A program made the translations under genes and the position numbers. Under the pieces are notes generated by a model. That model was not told the DNA's origin and did not search any database. It saw only the letters and a list, made by a program, of their open reading frames with translations. From NCBI RefSeq assembly GCF_000518885.1, contig NZ_JAEL01000004.1, positions 1 through 38,540 on the forward strand: 38,540 nt of DNA. The letters run 5' to 3'. Source of the stretch: Bacillus sp. J33. GTDB taxonomy: Bacteria > Bacillota > Bacilli > Bacillales > Cytobacillaceae. Of this stretch, positions 31,919 through 38,540 are shown in pieces (positions within the stretch are counted from its first letter, which is position 1; each line of letters starts with the position of its first letter).

Positions 31919-32150
31919 CTTCTTACTTTTGTATCCGTCAGGGTGAGAGCTGTGCCATCTCCATGCATCCTGAACCATCTGGCGGATGGATGATTTTTTG
32001 GGATGCCAGCCCAGCACTGCCTGGGCTTTTTCTGATGAGGCAATCCATTCCGCCGGATCTCCCGGCCTGCGGGTGGCAATCTTCACGCTAAAAGTTTTCT
32101 CCGATACCTCTGCAGCCGTTTTAATCACTTCTTTTACTGATATGCCTTTG
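31898..32150 (-). pseudogene. galE: 3' remnant of UDP-glucose 4-epimerase gene
   Basis: About 80 codons match the C-terminus of GalE: K-G-I-S-V-K-E-V-I, R-R-P-G-D-P-A-E-W-I-A-S-S-E-K-A, L-G-W-H-P-K and D-A-W-R-W-H-S-S-H-P-D-G-Y. The other roughly 250 codons (Rossmann domain, Y-x-x-x-K) are absent. Upstream the DNA runs straight into the end of the CBO0543 gene in another frame, with a breakpoint near 32150. A deletion has removed most of galE beside galU. The fragment has no start of its own and should be inactive. Confidence 0.8.
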
Positions 32151-32697
32151 TTCTGCCTATCATCCGATTTAAGCCTCTGATCAGCAAACGCACGCCCAAA
32201 AACAAGAGAATAAAGCCGATAAACGAATACGTATGCTTCCAATGAATCATTACGAATATATTTAAAAAGCTGAATAACGGTTCAATGATAAAGGCAAAAA
32301 TCGCCGCCAGGATAATCGCTGCTGCAGAAAAGCTTTTCCAGGTGCGGAAATATTGATAAATCAGCATCCCTGAAACAGGTATAACAACAAAATCTGCCGG
32401 GATCAACGACGGGATAAAATAAAACAATTTATCCGGGTAACCCCACAGCATAAGACCCACTCCCAATACATCCAGGAAACACGAAACAATTCCGCAGGTT
32501 AAGCCGAAAACAAGGATTTCAAAAAAGCGCTCCTTGTCCACCAGCCTCCACCAAATAAAATAAGGAAGAATGGCGGAAGCAACTAACAGCCACCAATTGA
32601 AACTGAATAAATCTTCCTTCACCCAATGTTCAAAAGAAACATTCTTTAAAACTTCTCTTGCTTTTTGCACTTCATCGTAAGAGGGAAATTTGCTCAT
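32134..32697 (-). CDS. CBO0543-family membrane protein
   Basis: A 187-residue protein with about five membrane helices after a 37-residue soluble head. Motifs W-W-L-L, P-Y-F-I-W-W, W-G-Y-P-D-K-L and Y-F-I-P-S-L-I-P-A-D-F-V-V-I-P fit the CBO0543 family, common in Bacillus and of unknown function. The start at 32697 is backed by AGGTGA four bases upstream; the longer frame begins in the upstream terminator. Its last six or so codons and stop lie in galE-derived DNA, so the native C-terminus may have been changed. Confidence 0.75.
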   Translation of the reverse strand: MSKFPSYDEVQKAREVLKNVSFEHWVKEDLFSFNWWLLVASAILPYFIWWRLVDKERFFEILVFGLTCGIVSCFLDVLGVGLMLWGYPDKLFYFIPSLIPADFVVIPVSGMLIYQYFRTWKSFSAAAIILAAIFAFIIEPLFSFLNIFVMIHWKHTYSFIGFILLFLGVRLLIRGLNRMIGRTKAYQ

Positions 32698-32793
32698 ATC
32701 GTCACCTGCCGCGCGAGTTGATCGTTTGTTATCATCATTCCCCATGCAAGAAGTTACATACAGTAAGCCGATGGTTTTAGTAAAATATAAAAC

Positions 32794-32823
32794 ACAAAAA
32801 ACGGCTGGCCGAAGCCAACCGCT
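32794..32823 (-). terminator. Terminator of the MerR (Mta-like) gene
   Basis: Minus strand: CGGTTGGC, loop TTCG, GCCAGCCG, then TTTTTTG; a classic UUCG-capped stem. Confidence 0.85.
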
Positions 32824-32832
32824 ATCCATTCC

Positions 32833-33594
32833 CTATTTTTGCCCTGTATAAATTAAGATGGCATCCCTTAAAAACTCGGCAGCACCTGGATGAATTTTAT
32901 CATAATACGCTTTAAATCTTTCATCTGCCACATACATTTCCGCAAGGCCTGCATGGGCTTCCTTGCTGTATTCACTCCAATAAAACGTAATCCATTGTTT
33001 ATGGAGATCAGCTGCTTTTTGTGCCAGATCGCCTGAGGGGTCGCCTGTTTTAATGGCATCAGCCAATGTGCTGTTCACTTCTTCGGCTAATTTCGTTACT
33101 TCCTCATGCTGATCCTTGGTCATATTCATAAGCTTGGCGTTAGATTGATCAACAGTCTCGTCGCCATATTTTTCACGGATTTCTTTCCCGTATTTTTTCT
33201 CATTCTCTTCAATCATTTTCTTCTTAAATCCTTCAAACTTTTCTTTGTCTGACATCGTCCTTCTCCCTTCTGCTGACATAATGGTTTTTTCTACATTCGC
33301 AATAAGCAAATCCAGCTGCTTTCTTTTCTCAAGAAGTTTCTCGCGATGCTCTCTCAGTGCATCGGCGGCATCAAAAGCTGGTGCCGTTATGAATTCCTTA
33401 ATCTGATCCAGGCTGACCCCAAGCTCTCGATAAAATAGAATCTGCTGCAGCCTGTCAACTTCCGGCTGGCCATATATCCGGTATCCCGATGAATTGATCC
33501 TTGCCGGCTTAAGAATCCCAATTTCATCGTAATACCTTAGAGTCCTTGAACTGACCCCAGCCAGCTGAGCCAGCTTCTGCACTGTGTATTCCAT
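32833..33594 (-). CDS. MerR-family regulator with TipAS antibiotic-recognition domain (Mta-like)
   Basis: A 253-residue protein. The N-terminal MerR winged helix (V-Q-K-L-A-Q-L-A-G-V-S-S-R-T-L-R-Y-Y-D-E-I-G, residues 5-26) is followed by a long dimerisation helix (about 75-108) and a TipAS-type helical ligand domain (about 130-250). The W-I-T-F-Y-W and L-A-E-M-Y-V-A-D-E-R-F-K-A-Y-Y-D motifs in that part are typical. Mta of B. subtilis (257 residues) and TipA activate multidrug genes and their own promoters. Its own promoter (33642-33672) has the MerR architecture. AAGGAGG lies 10 bases before the ATG. Confidence 0.88.
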   Translation of the reverse strand: MEYTVQKLAQLAGVSSRTLRYYDEIGILKPARINSSGYRIYGQPEVDRLQQILFYRELGVSLDQIKEFITAPAFDAADALREHREKLLEKRKQLDLLIANVEKTIMSAEGRRTMSDKEKFEGFKKKMIEENEKKYGKEIREKYGDETVDQSNAKLMNMTKDQHEEVTKLAEEVNSTLADAIKTGDPSGDLAQKAADLHKQWITFYWSEYSKEAHAGLAEMYVADERFKAYYDKIHPGAAEFLRDAILIYTGQK

Positions 33595-33619
33595 GCGATC
33601 ATTTCCTCCTTTCGAAAAG

Positions 33620-33635
33620 CAGAAAGTACTTTCTG
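33620..33635. promoter_or_regulatory. 16-bp perfect palindrome in the MerR gene leader
   Basis: CAGAAAGT is followed directly by ACTTTCTG. It lies between the -10 box and the ribosome site, so it is probably a second operator rather than an RNA hairpin, since there is no loop. The binding protein is unknown. Confidence 0.45.
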
Positions 33636-33641
33636 TTTATT

Positions 33642-33672
33642 ACGATACACCTTTACGCAGCGTGAAGGTCAA
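33642..33672 (-). promoter_or_regulatory. MerR-type autoregulated promoter
   Basis: Minus strand: TTGACC (33672-33667), a 19-bp spacer, TATCGT (33647-33642). The spacer centre is the dyad ACCTTCACG-CTG-CGTAAAGGT (33649-33669; one mismatch in 9). A dyad inside an over-long 19-bp spacer is the hallmark of promoters untwisted by MerR-family activators. The adjacent MerR protein is the natural binder. Confidence 0.82.
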
Positions 33673-33703
33673 ACACTTTTGATAAAAAACTTATTAAATT
33701 TTT

Positions 33704-34084
33704 TTAATCCATCTTTTTAATCAGGAGAGCTGCGGTCGTCTTTGAAATTCTGCATCCTTCCAAATCCTGCTCCTTAAGCAATCCAAGATCCAGTGCAGAT
33801 TTAATTTTCCCTTCATCCGGCCGCTTTTGAATCAGGTCAATAAGATTCAGTTCCTCCAATTTACTGACAGTCGGTACCGGGTCAAACCTCTCTGCTCTTC
33901 TAATCTGTCTCTGTAATCTATAGTTATTGATCTTTACTTCCCCTTTTTCATTCTTTCCTACTGCGGTATCGAAATACTGGTGGAACAAGTCTTTGAGTTT
34001 ATCCAGCTCAGTTTCCAAATCCTTCTTCTTGCGGTTCAGTTCTTCAAATCGGGCCAGCATATCCTTCGTAATCATGTTTGCCAC
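33704..34084 (-). CDS. Small coiled-coil protein, possibly SOS-controlled
   Basis: A 126-residue, highly charged cytoplasmic protein. Residues 7-35 form a probable coiled coil (L-A-R-F-E-E-L-N-R-K-K-K-D-L-E-T-E-L); the C-terminal third is helical and ends in I-S-K-T-T-A-A-L-L-I-K-K-M-D. No family recognised. Start is GTG 34084, six bases after AGAGGGG; an ATG three codons on is too far from it. A LexA-type box lies about 70 bases upstream, followed on this strand by a TATATAT segment usable as a -10. Confidence 0.7.
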   Translation of the reverse strand: MANMITKDMLARFEELNRKKKDLETELDKLKDLFHQYFDTAVGKNEKGEVKINNYRLQRQIRRAERFDPVPTVSKLEELNLIDLIQKRPDEGKIKSALDLGLLKEQDLEGCRISKTTAALLIKKMD

Positions 34085-34152
34085 ATGGATCCCCTCTTTT
34101 CTTGGATGATATTTCATCTTATTACAGGGATGGCAGGGATATGCATATATAC

Positions 34153-34166
34153 AGAACATTCGTTCT
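34153..34166. promoter_or_regulatory. Putative LexA (SOS) box
   Basis: AGAAC-ATTC-GTTCT is a perfect dyad. On the minus strand, GAAC-GAAT-GTTC fits the Bacillus LexA consensus GAAC-R-N-R-Y-GTTY at every defined core position; only the outermost bases differ. It lies between the divergent small genes starting at 34084 (minus) and 34245 (plus). Confidence 0.6.
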
Positions 34167-34244
34167 TAATTTATTCAGATCACTCAACATGAATAATTTG
34201 GTGTAAAATGGAATTAATAGACAAACTCAGATTGGGAGGGAAAA

Positions 34245-34499
34245 ATGCTATTAACCATTTTTTGGATGATACTCGGGTTATATGTATTGCTTTCACTTTT
34301 CTTCGTGCCTTTGCAATATCGATTTTTGGCTGCCCTAAAGAAGGAGGAAGCCGAAAACAAGAGCAGGGGCAATACACAGGGAGAAATGTATGACAGCATG
34401 GGAGCTGGAGAATTGGCACTTCACGAAAACATGCAGGGAAACCCAATCTTCTTTCTGGCCAATTTCCTTGCATTGATTATTTATAGGGTTAGGCATTGA
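34245..34499 (+). CDS. Small two-TM membrane protein
   Basis: Eighty-four residues: a membrane helix at about 3-22, a charged linker (L-K-K-E-E-A-E-N-K-S-R) with an N-x-Q-G-E-M-Y-D stretch, G-N-P-I-F-F-L-A-N-F-L-A, and a second helix at about 66-81. GGGAGGG lies four bases before the ATG, among the best ribosome sites in the window. I recall similar short Bacillus DUF proteins but cannot name the family with confidence. It is divergent from the coiled-coil gene and shares its upstream region, including the LexA box, about 80 bases away. Confidence 0.65.
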   Translation: MLLTIFWMILGLYVLLSLFFVPLQYRFLAALKKEEAENKSRGNTQGEMYDSMGAGELALHENMQGNPIFFLANFLALIIYRVRH

Positions 34500-34535
34500 A
34501 CGGTTTCGCTTTTTTTCGGCGACATATTGAAAATT

Positions 34536-34561
34536 TCGCGGAAATATCTAAATTTCCGCGA
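34536..34561. repeat. Stem-loop with 9-bp perfect arms
   Basis: TCGCGGAAA (536-544) and TTTCCGCGA (553-561) with an 8-base loop. No T-run follows on either strand. It may serve as a weak or factor-dependent stop for the small gene ending at 34499. Confidence 0.6.
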
Positions 34562-34576
34562 TCAAGTGAGAAAAAA

Positions 34577-34616
34577 TGCCTGGCAGCCTTTAGATGAAGG
34601 TGCCAGGCACTTTTTT
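34577..34616. terminator. Terminator of the AidB-like gene
   Basis: TGCCTGGCA and TGCCAGGCA with an inner CCTT/AAGG stem, flanked by runs of A and T. The TGCCAGGCAC core recurs in several intergenic hairpins of this window. Confidence 0.85.
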
Positions 34617-36228
34617 ATTCCAATTCTTCAATCGCAACCGTCTGATACGCTTTAAAAAATGAATCACAGAATTGATCCCACTCTTCAGCTGCTTCCATGG
34701 AAGCTTCGCTGACTTCCCCGCATACCGGGCGCTGCAGCAGGTCTGTCAGCTGATCGGCAAATCTTTCAATCGTTTCCTGTGGAGCACCTTCCAGCACATT
34801 CGCCACAAAATCAGCTGGCGGATACCAGTCAGCAACTCGCTGAATATCCCGGTAAATTTGTGTCAGCAAAAGATTGCGCGGACCTTCCCACTGCTCATTT
34901 ACGACCACATCACGGAAAATGCGCGGCAGTGAGGAGAATTCCTCCATGACACCATGGCCGGCAAAAACGGAGATGGCCTCCCGCAGAACTTCTGCTCCTT
35001 CATATGTTGTACAGATTTTTTGGAGCAGGACAAGCTCCCTTAGATTGAACAGCTGCTTCCTTAATTGGAGCGGCTGTTCAACTGGAATTCCGGCATTCAG
35101 CGGCTGGTCGAGGCGCAGGAACAGATCATAGATTTTAAAAGCGCCTGCCGTTGTCCGATGGGCGGCGTTTTCAAGCCGCTTCAAGGTTCTGGCGGATAGG
35201 GGATAGTCTTTTACCTTTTTCCCAAAGACTGTCCGGAAATCGCCATAAAGGTTTGCTTCCCGGGCTGCACGGAGCATAAAGCCAGCACAGGCAATGCCGA
35301 TTTCAAGGCGGGATAATGTTAGAACAATGCCAACGGCAACCGCCACGCCTTTTCCAGCCGGCCCAACCGGATAGGCTAACGCTCCATCATACTGGAATTC
35401 CCCGGTCGGCAGCTCGGCCGTCCCCATTTTCCACTTGATCCGGTTGATTTCATAGCCATTGCGTTTTTCCTTTTCCTTATCACCAGGCAGCCAGGACGGA
35501 ACAATGAATGTCGATACTTTATCAGTGCCGAAAATTTTCGCCGTTACCACTGAATAGTCGGCGTGGGCAACTGAGCAGAAAAATTTATTTCCATAGAGGC
35601 GATAGTTTTTCCCGTCTGGAACAGCTTCCAGCACATTGGCAGGCAAATCAGAACCGCCCTGGATTTCAGTCATGAACTGGGCACCGATTGCGAAGTCCCC
35701 GTCTATTCCTTCTTTTGTATGATGTAAAATTTCCTGAAGTTCAGGATGATCTTTATTTGGATATTGTTCAAGGAGTGCAATTAATCCAATCGTACATGTC
35801 AGCGGACAGGCGACACCAGCTTCCCCCAGCTGATGAATCAGCATCCGTTTCACAAAACTTTCCCAGGATGGCATTTTGCTTGAAAATAGGCCTTCACCAA
35901 AAACTTCTTTTTCCAGCTGATGAGTTTCCATTGGCCGGACAACACGGTCAATCCGATGGTTGAATGCATCATAGTGCAGCATATACGGACGGACTTCGGG
36001 CCTTGCCGCTCTCTCGGCAAGCGTGTTCCATTTGGACGAGACTGCTGGAGAAAAACGCAGCAGTTCATTATGTAACTGCTCATAATTGGCGCCTGCAAAT
36101 TTTTTTAGGGCCTTTTGCAAAAAAGAATCATCTCTATACCAATCCAGATTGCTGCGCAGTTCCAAAAACTCATCAAATGTGTATGAATTCTTTCCTCTTG
36201 TTTGCTGGTCCTGGGAAGTTAAGTTCAT
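34615..36228 (-). CDS. AidB-like acyl-CoA dehydrogenase
   Basis: A 537-residue flavoprotein, close to AidB (541) and longer than ordinary acyl-CoA dehydrogenases (about 380). Motifs: G-A-Q-F-M-T-E-I-Q-G-G-S-D near residues 180-192, W-K-M-G-T-A-E-L near 266-273, R-L-E-I-G near 314-318, F-R-D-V-V-V-N-E-Q-W-E-G-P-R-N near 430-444. The first 150 residues form the extra AidB N-terminal part. In E. coli AidB answers alkylation damage; here the link with an acyl-CoA synthetase and a MerR regulator points to short or branched acyl-CoA oxidation. AAGGAGTG lies nine bases before the ATG. Confidence 0.85.
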   Translation of the reverse strand: MNLTSQDQQTRGKNSYTFDEFLELRSNLDWYRDDSFLQKALKKFAGANYEQLHNELLRFSPAVSSKWNTLAERAARPEVRPYMLHYDAFNHRIDRVVRPMETHQLEKEVFGEGLFSSKMPSWESFVKRMLIHQLGEAGVACPLTCTIGLIALLEQYPNKDHPELQEILHHTKEGIDGDFAIGAQFMTEIQGGSDLPANVLEAVPDGKNYRLYGNKFFCSVAHADYSVVTAKIFGTDKVSTFIVPSWLPGDKEKEKRNGYEINRIKWKMGTAELPTGEFQYDGALAYPVGPAGKGVAVAVGIVLTLSRLEIGIACAGFMLRAAREANLYGDFRTVFGKKVKDYPLSARTLKRLENAAHRTTAGAFKIYDLFLRLDQPLNAGIPVEQPLQLRKQLFNLRELVLLQKICTTYEGAEVLREAISVFAGHGVMEEFSSLPRIFRDVVVNEQWEGPRNLLLTQIYRDIQRVADWYPPADFVANVLEGAPQETIERFADQLTDLLQRPVCGEVSEASMEAAEEWDQFCDSFFKAYQTVAIEELE

Positions 36229-36250
36229 GGAAAAATCACTCCTTTTTTAA

Positions 36251-36280
36251 TTGACAAAATGTTATTTTCAGAATTATTAT
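36251..36280 (+). promoter_or_regulatory. Promoter of the MerR-synthetase operon
   Basis: TTGACA (36251-36256), an 18-bp spacer, TATTAT (36275-36280). The start of transcription falls just before the ACGTTAACGT operator. Confidence 0.6.
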
Positions 36281-36305
36281 AAAACTAAGCTAACGTTAAC
36301 GTCAA
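36276..36305 (-). promoter_or_regulatory. Promoter of the AidB-like gene
   Basis: Minus strand TTGACG (36305-36300), an 18-bp spacer, TATAAT (36281-36276). It overlaps the divergent plus-strand promoter, and its -35 is part of the operator dyad. Confidence 0.65.
36290..36305. promoter_or_regulatory. Shared MerR-family operator
   Basis: A perfect 10-bp dyad ACGTTAACGT (36293-36302) within CTAACGTTAACGTCAA. It covers the -35 of the minus promoter and lies just past the start site of the plus promoter, so one bound regulator can control both. ACGT-centred dyads of this kind recall LiuR, a MerR-type regulator of branched-chain acyl-CoA genes. Confidence 0.6.
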
Positions 36306-36321
36306 CTAGGAGGATGCAGAG

Positions 36322-36726
36322 ATGGCAGAGGAAAAACTTTTTACCATCAGTGAGCTTGCAGCAATGTTTGATATCAGTTCAAGGACAATCCGTTATTACG
36401 AGGAAATTGGCATGCTGACTTCCGAAAACCGGGATAGCCTGACTAAACAGCGCAGCTATACGAATAAAGAGCGGAGACGCTTGAAAATGATTTTGCGCGG
36501 AAAAAAGCTCGGGTTTAGCCTCCAGGAGATCAAAGAAATGATCGAGCTCTATGAATTAAACCCTGAAGGAGAAGCCGAAAAAAGCAGAATCCTTGCATTT
36601 GCAGACAGCAAGCTGAAGGAAATCGAGGAACAAATCATGCAGCTGCAAATGCTGCGGGAAGACATTTTGACGTACAAAGAAAAGTATGAAAACAGCCAGG
36701 TAAAGACAGCCAAAAATCAAATTTAA
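36322..36726 (+). CDS. MerR-family regulator, LiuR-like
   Basis: A 134-residue MerR protein. Its winged helix (F-T-I-S-E-L-A-A-M-F-D-I-S-S-R-T-I-R-Y-Y-E-E-I-G-M-L, residues 7-32) is followed by R-G-K-K-L-G-F-S-L-Q-E-I-K-E-M and a dimerisation coiled coil (about 83-120). There is no separate ligand domain and no cysteine, unlike metal-sensing MerR proteins. Size and context match LiuR-type repressors of acyl-CoA genes. AGGAGGATGCAG precedes the ATG. It is 15 bases ahead of the synthetase gene and divergent from the dehydrogenase, with the operator between. Confidence 0.85.
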   Translation: MAEEKLFTISELAAMFDISSRTIRYYEEIGMLTSENRDSLTKQRSYTNKERRRLKMILRGKKLGFSLQEIKEMIELYELNPEGEAEKSRILAFADSKLKEIEEQIMQLQMLREDILTYKEKYENSQVKTAKNQI

Positions 36727-36741
36727 AAGGGGCTGAGCCAA

Positions 36742-38232
36742 GTGGGAGCAACGATTCACGGAGTTTTGGAAAGAAACGCAAGAAAGTTTCCTGAAAAGGA
36801 CGCATTTATTACAGCTGCAAACAGGCTTACATATGGGGACATGAACAAAACGTGCAACAGGCTGGCAAAATATCTGCAGGATGAGGGAGTCCAGCGCGGC
36901 GACCGGATTGCCGTGATGTCGCGGAATAATGAGCACTTCTTTTATGCTTTTTTCGCCTGTATGAAAATTGGCGCCATTCCGATGCCGATGAATATCCGTT
37001 TGACACCGAAGGAATTAGGAGCGATTTTTACTAATTCAAATGCAGCTGGGATGCTGTATGAGAATGAGTTATCTGAAACCGTTACGGCTTTAAAAGAAAG
37101 CGGCCGTTTGAAGCACTATTTTTCCATTCAGGATAGTGTAGGGACATCCGCCCATTTTTCAGGCGAGAATTTAAATATGCCTATTGATTCGGGTGATGTT
37201 TGCGAAATTCTCTTCACTTCCGGCACGACCGGAACGCCAAAAGGAGTCGTCTTTAACCATGAACGCATTCTCGCGATTGCTGCGGCTGTTTCCGTTAATT
37301 TCAGCCTTTCCCATAAAGATTCCATGCTCACTCTGATGCCGCTCTCCCACTCTGCTCCGTTAAATACTTTTTTCATGAGCGGCTTATACTGCGGAGCTTC
37401 CCATGTGATTGGGGACTTTACACCAAAGGGGTTTTTGAATTGGATCCAGCAGGAAAAAACGACTTTCTCATTCGCAGCACCAGTTGCTTATCTGCTTGCT
37501 GCCAAAGACCCCGAGCTTGCATCTTATGACTTATCAAGCATGTGCGTATTTGCTTACGGAGGCGGCCCTTTTGCACTCGCTTCATATCATCATGTTAAAA
37601 AAGCATTCCAGAATGAAAACTTCTACCAGGTTTACGGTTTGACCGAAGCAGGGCCAAACGGCATTTTGTTATATCCGGAAGAACACCTGAAGAAAGCCGG
37701 AAGTATCGGCAAGCATCCTACCGTCAATATGGAAATTCGGGTCGTTCGCCCTAACGGGACCGATACCGCTCCAAACGAGTATGGCGAGATTCTTTTAACA
37801 GGCGACAGCTTAATGCTGGAATATGACAATAACCCGGATGAAACGAACGCTGCCATCAAGGATGGGTGGCTGTATACTGGAGACATTGCCTATCGCGATG
37901 AAGATGGATATTTTTACATCGTTGATCGAAAAAAGGATATCATCATTTCAGGGGGCATCAACATCTATCCGCGGGAAATCGAAGAAGTCCTCGCCAGGCA
38001 TGATGCCGTTTTAGAATCCTGTGTTGTTGGTGTTCCTCATGAAGAATGGGGCGAAACCGTCAAAGCGGTCGTTGTGCTTAAGAAGAATGTTGAAGAAAAT
38101 GAGCTTCGTGCGTTTGCCGCTGAACATCTGGCTGAGTTTAAATGTCCCCGTATCTACTCCTTTGTCGATGAGCTGCCACGGAATGCGAGCGGGAAGATTT
38201 TGAAGGAGCAGGTGAAATTGGTTTATTCATAA
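36742..38232 (+). CDS. Acyl-CoA synthetase (AMP-forming, class I adenylate-forming enzyme)
   Basis: A 496-residue ligase. The P-loop motif F-T-S-G-T-T-G-T-P-K-G is at 158-168 and Y-G-L-T-E-A-G-P-N near 300. The hinge region has Y-T-G-D-I-A-Y and D-R-K-K-D-I-I-I-S-G-G-I-N-I-Y-P-R-E-I-E, and the catalytic Lys485 is in N-A-S-G-K-I-L-K. It activates a carboxylic acid through an acyl-AMP to acyl-CoA; the chain length cannot be read from the sequence. GTG start, nine bases after AGGGG, 15 bases after the MerR gene, hence one operon. It probably supplies the substrate of the AidB-like dehydrogenase. Confidence 0.9.
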   Translation: MGATIHGVLERNARKFPEKDAFITAANRLTYGDMNKTCNRLAKYLQDEGVQRGDRIAVMSRNNEHFFYAFFACMKIGAIPMPMNIRLTPKELGAIFTNSNAAGMLYENELSETVTALKESGRLKHYFSIQDSVGTSAHFSGENLNMPIDSGDVCEILFTSGTTGTPKGVVFNHERILAIAAAVSVNFSLSHKDSMLTLMPLSHSAPLNTFFMSGLYCGASHVIGDFTPKGFLNWIQQEKTTFSFAAPVAYLLAAKDPELASYDLSSMCVFAYGGGPFALASYHHVKKAFQNENFYQVYGLTEAGPNGILLYPEEHLKKAGSIGKHPTVNMEIRVVRPNGTDTAPNEYGEILLTGDSLMLEYDNNPDETNAAIKDGWLYTGDIAYRDEDGYFYIVDRKKDIIISGGINIYPREIEEVLARHDAVLESCVVGVPHEEWGETVKAVVVLKKNVEENELRAFAAEHLAEFKCPRIYSFVDELPRNASGKILKEQVKLVYS

Positions 38233-38249
38233 TAGCGGGTTTTGGATGA

Positions 38250-38291
38250 AGGGATCAGAATGCGGAGCAGCCGCCTGGTCCCTGTTTTGTT
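38250..38291 (+). terminator. Terminator of the acyl-CoA synthetase operon
   Basis: AGGGATCAG pairs with CTGGTCCCT (one G-U) with an inner GCGG/CCGC stem, followed by GTTTTGTT. Confidence 0.75.
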
Positions 38292-38297
38292 ATTGGG

Positions 38298-38540
38298 CTA
38301 TGAAGACTTTTTTCGCTTATCGGATTTATTTGGGGAGCCATGAAGGGTTTAAGAAGATCTTTTTTCGCTCTCTGATTCCATTTGTGGCTTCATGAACTCT
38401 TCATGGCTACCTTTTTCTGCTCTTGGATTTCATTTCCGGCTTCATGGGCCTTTCATGGCGACCTTTTTTTGCTCTCGGATTTCATTTCCGGCTTCATGGG
38501 CTCTTCATGGCTACCTTTTTTCGCTCTCGGATACGATTTG
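38298..38540 (-). repeat. 52-bp tandem repeat array, running off the window
   Basis: Units at 38388-38439, 38440-38491 and 38492 onward are 52 bp and nearly identical; 38336-38387 is diverged and 38298-38335 is shortened. The minus strand reads CATGAAGCCGGAAATGAAATCC..., AAAAAGGTAGCCATGAAGAG. Its blocks CATGA, CGGAAAT, GGTCGC/GGTAGC, ATG and AGAGTT occupy the same positions as in the 52-bp unit at 1-104. Confidence 0.9.

Overview
The window looks like chromosome from a low-GC, spore-forming Bacillaceae member (Bacillus, Cytobacillus or Mesobacillus type). Reasons: strong AGGAGG-type ribosome sites, GTG/TTG starts, a KinB-like sporulation-type kinase, a SipS-type signal peptidase, an RsbR stressosome protein, a c-di-AMP receptor (CbpA type), a SwrC-like RND pump, and several intergenic repeat families of a kind I associate with Bacillus genomes. 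I see no rRNA, tRNA, CRISPR array, insertion sequence or prophage.

Layout. 1-500: tandem and hairpin repeats without a convincing gene. 505-6150: housekeeping and accessory genes (GNAT, KinB-like kinase, histidine phosphatase, small membrane protein, signal peptidase I, DinB-like protein, rubredoxin-like/MBL hydrolase, second GNAT). 6427-11926: a large unrecognised membrane protein, an orphan RsbR, an MFS carrier and an RlmI/YwbD-like methyltransferase bracketed by two copies of one palindrome. 12297-15563: acetyl-CoA hydrolase/CoA-transferase with an upstream LytTR regulator, then a CbpA-like c-di-AMP receptor. 15670-20774: a four-gene operon (TAXI receptor, fused TRAP permease, FadR-type regulator, L-2-hydroxyglutarate oxidase) with a FadR-type operator overlapping its promoter; it reads as a 2-hydroxyglutarate (or related acid) uptake and oxidation unit. 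20947-23131: GNAT, MazG-like protein, BenE-like carrier. 23231-23745: a ten-unit tandem array of about 52 bp that carries, on the minus strand, repeated ribosome-site plus mini-ORF cassettes.

23973-27415: a lone RND pump gene and then a 79-residue protein made of Cys/His-rich 12-residue repeats, the strongest candidate here for something undescribed. 27741-31918: DUF6044-like protein, GT2 glycosyltransferase and GtrA flippase, divergent from galU: a complete predicted polymer-glycosylation module, with a galE 3' remnant beside galU. 32134-34499: CBO0543-family membrane protein, an Mta/TipA-like MerR regulator with a textbook 19-bp-spacer promoter, and two small genes diverging from a LexA (SOS) box. 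34615-38232: an AidB-like acyl-CoA dehydrogenase diverging from a MerR regulator plus acyl-CoA synthetase, sharing an ACGTTAACGT operator. 38298-end: another tandem 52-bp repeat, homologous to and in opposite orientation from the one that opens the window.

Functions come from reading motifs and recalled family resemblance; no database search was run. Start codons were moved inside the longest open frame wherever a ribosome site decided it, and each entry says so.
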